Assembly: GCA_900757705.1 (NCBI GenBank)
Contig: CAAEOW010000045.1
Span: forward strand, 1-7,987
Direction: 5' to 3'
Length of the DNA: 7,987 nt
Origin: an uncultured Collinsella sp.
GTDB lineage: Bacteria; Actinomycetota; Coriobacteriia; Coriobacteriales; Coriobacteriaceae
Within the stretch, counting starts at the first letter, position 1; each line of letters starts with the position of its first letter. Positions 6,570-7,987 of this stretch are shown here, piece by piece. The translations under genes and the position numbers were made by a program. The notes under the pieces are model-generated. The model had not been told where the DNA came from and ran no database searches. It was given only the letters and a program-made list of their open reading frames with translations.

Positions 6570-7987
6570 ATGAAGAACATCCTGCATCTGTTTAAGCGCG
6601 ATGTCCAAAACGTGTCTCGCTCCGTAATCGGCTTGGTTGTCGTGATGGGCCTCATTATCGTGCCGTGTCTGTACGCATGGTTTAACATCGCCGGCAGCTG
6701 GGATCCGTACGGCAACACCGGAAACCTCAAGATCGCTGTGGTCAACACCGATGAGGGTTACGAGAGTGATCTGATTCCCGTCGAGATCAACGTGGGCGAA
6801 AACGTTACCGCCGCTCTGCGTGGTAACGAGAACTTTGACTGGATTGTGCTCAACGATCGCGATAAGGCTATCGAGGGCGTCAAGTCGGGCGCTTACTATG
6901 CGGCCGTCGTAATCCCCAAGAGCTTTAGCGCCGACATGATGACGCTCTTTTCGACCGAGGTGAAGCACGCCGATATCGAGTTCTATGAGAACCAGAAGGC
7001 CAACGCCATCGCACAGATCGTGACCGAAAAGGGCTCGAGCGCCGTCCAGAGCCAGGTCAACGAGACCTTTACCAAGACCATCACGACCATCGGCCTTAAG
7101 ACCGTGTCCAGCCTGCTCGACTATATGAGTACCGACCAGGTGAGCAACTTTATCGCCAATCTGTCCTCGACGCTGGGCGATTCGATCGAGGACCTGCAGG
7201 ACGTTCAGGCCAGTGCAACGTCGCTTGCGGGCATTTTGAGTTCCACGTCCGATTCGCTGACGTCGGCGGGCGGTATGCTCAAGCAGACGGGCAGCGTTGA
7301 TGAGTCGACGAAGCAGCTGATGGAGCACGCCAAGAGTGGCATCAATGATTCCAAGGAAGCGCTCAAGGCCGCCAACGATGCCGTTGACGCGGCGATTGAC
7401 GGAAGCGCGGGCTCGTTCGACAACGTATCCGCCGAGCTTGCGAAGGCATTCGACACCGCAAACCAGCATGTGAACCTTACGGTGTCCCAACTCAACGAAG
7501 CCGCAGCGGCCCTCGATGCGCGCGCCAAGGATATCGATGCGATGGCCGATCAGCTCCGCAGCCTTGCCGACCAGGTGAGCGATGACAAGCTCAAAGACGG
7601 CCTCAAGTCCGCTGCGACGTCGCTGGGCAGAATCGCCGTTGAGTACCGCAACAACGCCAATGAGCTGACGAACATCGCGACGTCGCTCACGAACAGCATG
7701 ACAGAGGTTAACAAGTCGCGTGCTGAGGTCGACCAGGCCATCGCCGATGCCAAGGCGGGTATCTCGGGCGCCAAGATTGACTACGACTCTACGTTCTCGG
7801 TTAAGGCCAAGGAGCTCAAGAAGACTATTTCGGGCGTTTTGGATTCGCTCAGCGGTATCTCGGGCGACCTGGATAGTGCTGTTGCCGGCCTGACCGACGC
7901 ATCCGGTTCGCTGGCAAAGGGCCTCTCCAAGGCTGCAAAGCTGGTCAACAAGGCTTCCGATCAGCTGGGTGAGGCATCGGACAAGAT
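6570..7987 (+). CDS. Second YhgE/Pip-family membrane protein (partial, 3' end outside window)
   Basis: The ATG directly follows the TAA of the previous gene (stop 6567-6569). The frame stays open for 472 codons to the last base, so the C-terminal membrane domain is not seen. The N-terminus mirrors its neighbour: FKRD (8-11), TM1 about 19-41 with VPCLYAWFNI, WDPYGNT (44-50), an IAVVNTDEG strand, then IEGVKSGAYYAAVVIPKSF (about 101-119). From about residue 185 it becomes an Ala/Ser/Asp/Lys-rich, helix-heptad region like a long extracytoplasmic coiled coil, without cysteines. Identity with the first protein is clear only in the first 150 or so residues. It is therefore a diverged paralogue, not a recent duplicate. 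It probably forms a complex with the first protein, which is an inference from the gene order. Five further TM segments would be expected beyond the window. Confidence 0.88.
   Translation, partial: MKNILHLFKRDVQNVSRSVIGLVVVMGLIIVPCLYAWFNIAGSWDPYGNTGNLKIAVVNTDEGYESDLIPVEINVGENVTAALRGNENFDWIVLNDRDKAIEGVKSGAYYAAVVIPKSFSADMMTLFSTEVKHADIEFYENQKANAIAQIVTEKGSSAVQSQVNETFTKTITTIGLKTVSSLLDYMSTDQVSNFIANLSSTLGDSIEDLQDVQASATSLAGILSSTSDSLTSAGGMLKQTGSVDESTKQLMEHAKSGINDSKEALKAANDAVDAAIDGSAGSFDNVSAELAKAFDTANQHVNLTVSQLNEAAAALDARAKDIDAMADQLRSLADQVSDDKLKDGLKSAATSLGRIAVEYRNNANELTNIATSLTNSMTEVNKSRAEVDQAIADAKAGISGAKIDYDSTFSVKAKELKKTISGVLDSLSGISGDLDSAVAGLTDASGSLAKGLSKAAKLVNKASDQLGEASDK

Noticed and set aside
6024..7490. 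A 488-codon open frame on the - strand across both YhgE/Pip genes
   Set aside because: It spans the junction of two well-supported + strand genes and has a shadow-like composition with no recognisable motif or ribosome site. The 289-codon - strand frame at 4938-5807 is rejected for the same reason.

Overview
The window reads as a moderately GC-rich bacterial chromosome segment with strong Shine-Dalgarno sites, G/C-ending codons and short gene gaps. My best guess is a gut actinobacterium of the Coriobacteriia (Collinsella-like). This rests on codon style and on the combination of genes, not on a marker gene, so it is an inference.

Layout, all genes on the + strand. (1) 1-710: a possible last few codons of an upstream gene, then a PHP-type protein tyrosine phosphatase of the CpsB/CapC/YwqE family, which normally opposes a bacterial tyrosine kinase in capsule or exopolysaccharide control. 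(2) 749-1249: a small GNAT acetyltransferase of the ElaA/YjcF type. (3) 1250-1452: an intergenic leader with a repeated GGGAC-NN-TCCTT motif, an inverted repeat, a weak -10 box and a textbook terminator-like hairpin only about 30 nt before the next start codon. (4) 1453-3477: htpG, the bacterial Hsp90 chaperone, intact. (5) 3478-3752: an intergenic region with a 70-nt, almost fully symmetric palindrome, a second hairpin that looks like the real terminator, a candidate operator/promoter and a leader hairpin that covers an annotated-looking start codon. (6) 3753-7987: two consecutive, divergent YhgE/Pip-family membrane proteins. The first is complete and carries an extra C-terminal transmembrane pair. 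The second starts one base after the first one stops, behind a near-perfect ribosome binding site, and runs off the window end.

Functionally, the cell-envelope theme recurs at both ends (polysaccharide phosphatase; large YhgE/Pip exporter-like or phage-receptor-like membrane proteins), with a chaperone and an acetyltransferase between. The best candidate for an under-described system is the tandem YhgE/Pip pair, which looks like a translationally coupled two-subunit membrane complex. The best candidates for unusual DNA or RNA elements are the 70-nt palindrome after htpG and the terminator-like hairpin inside the presumed htpG leader.
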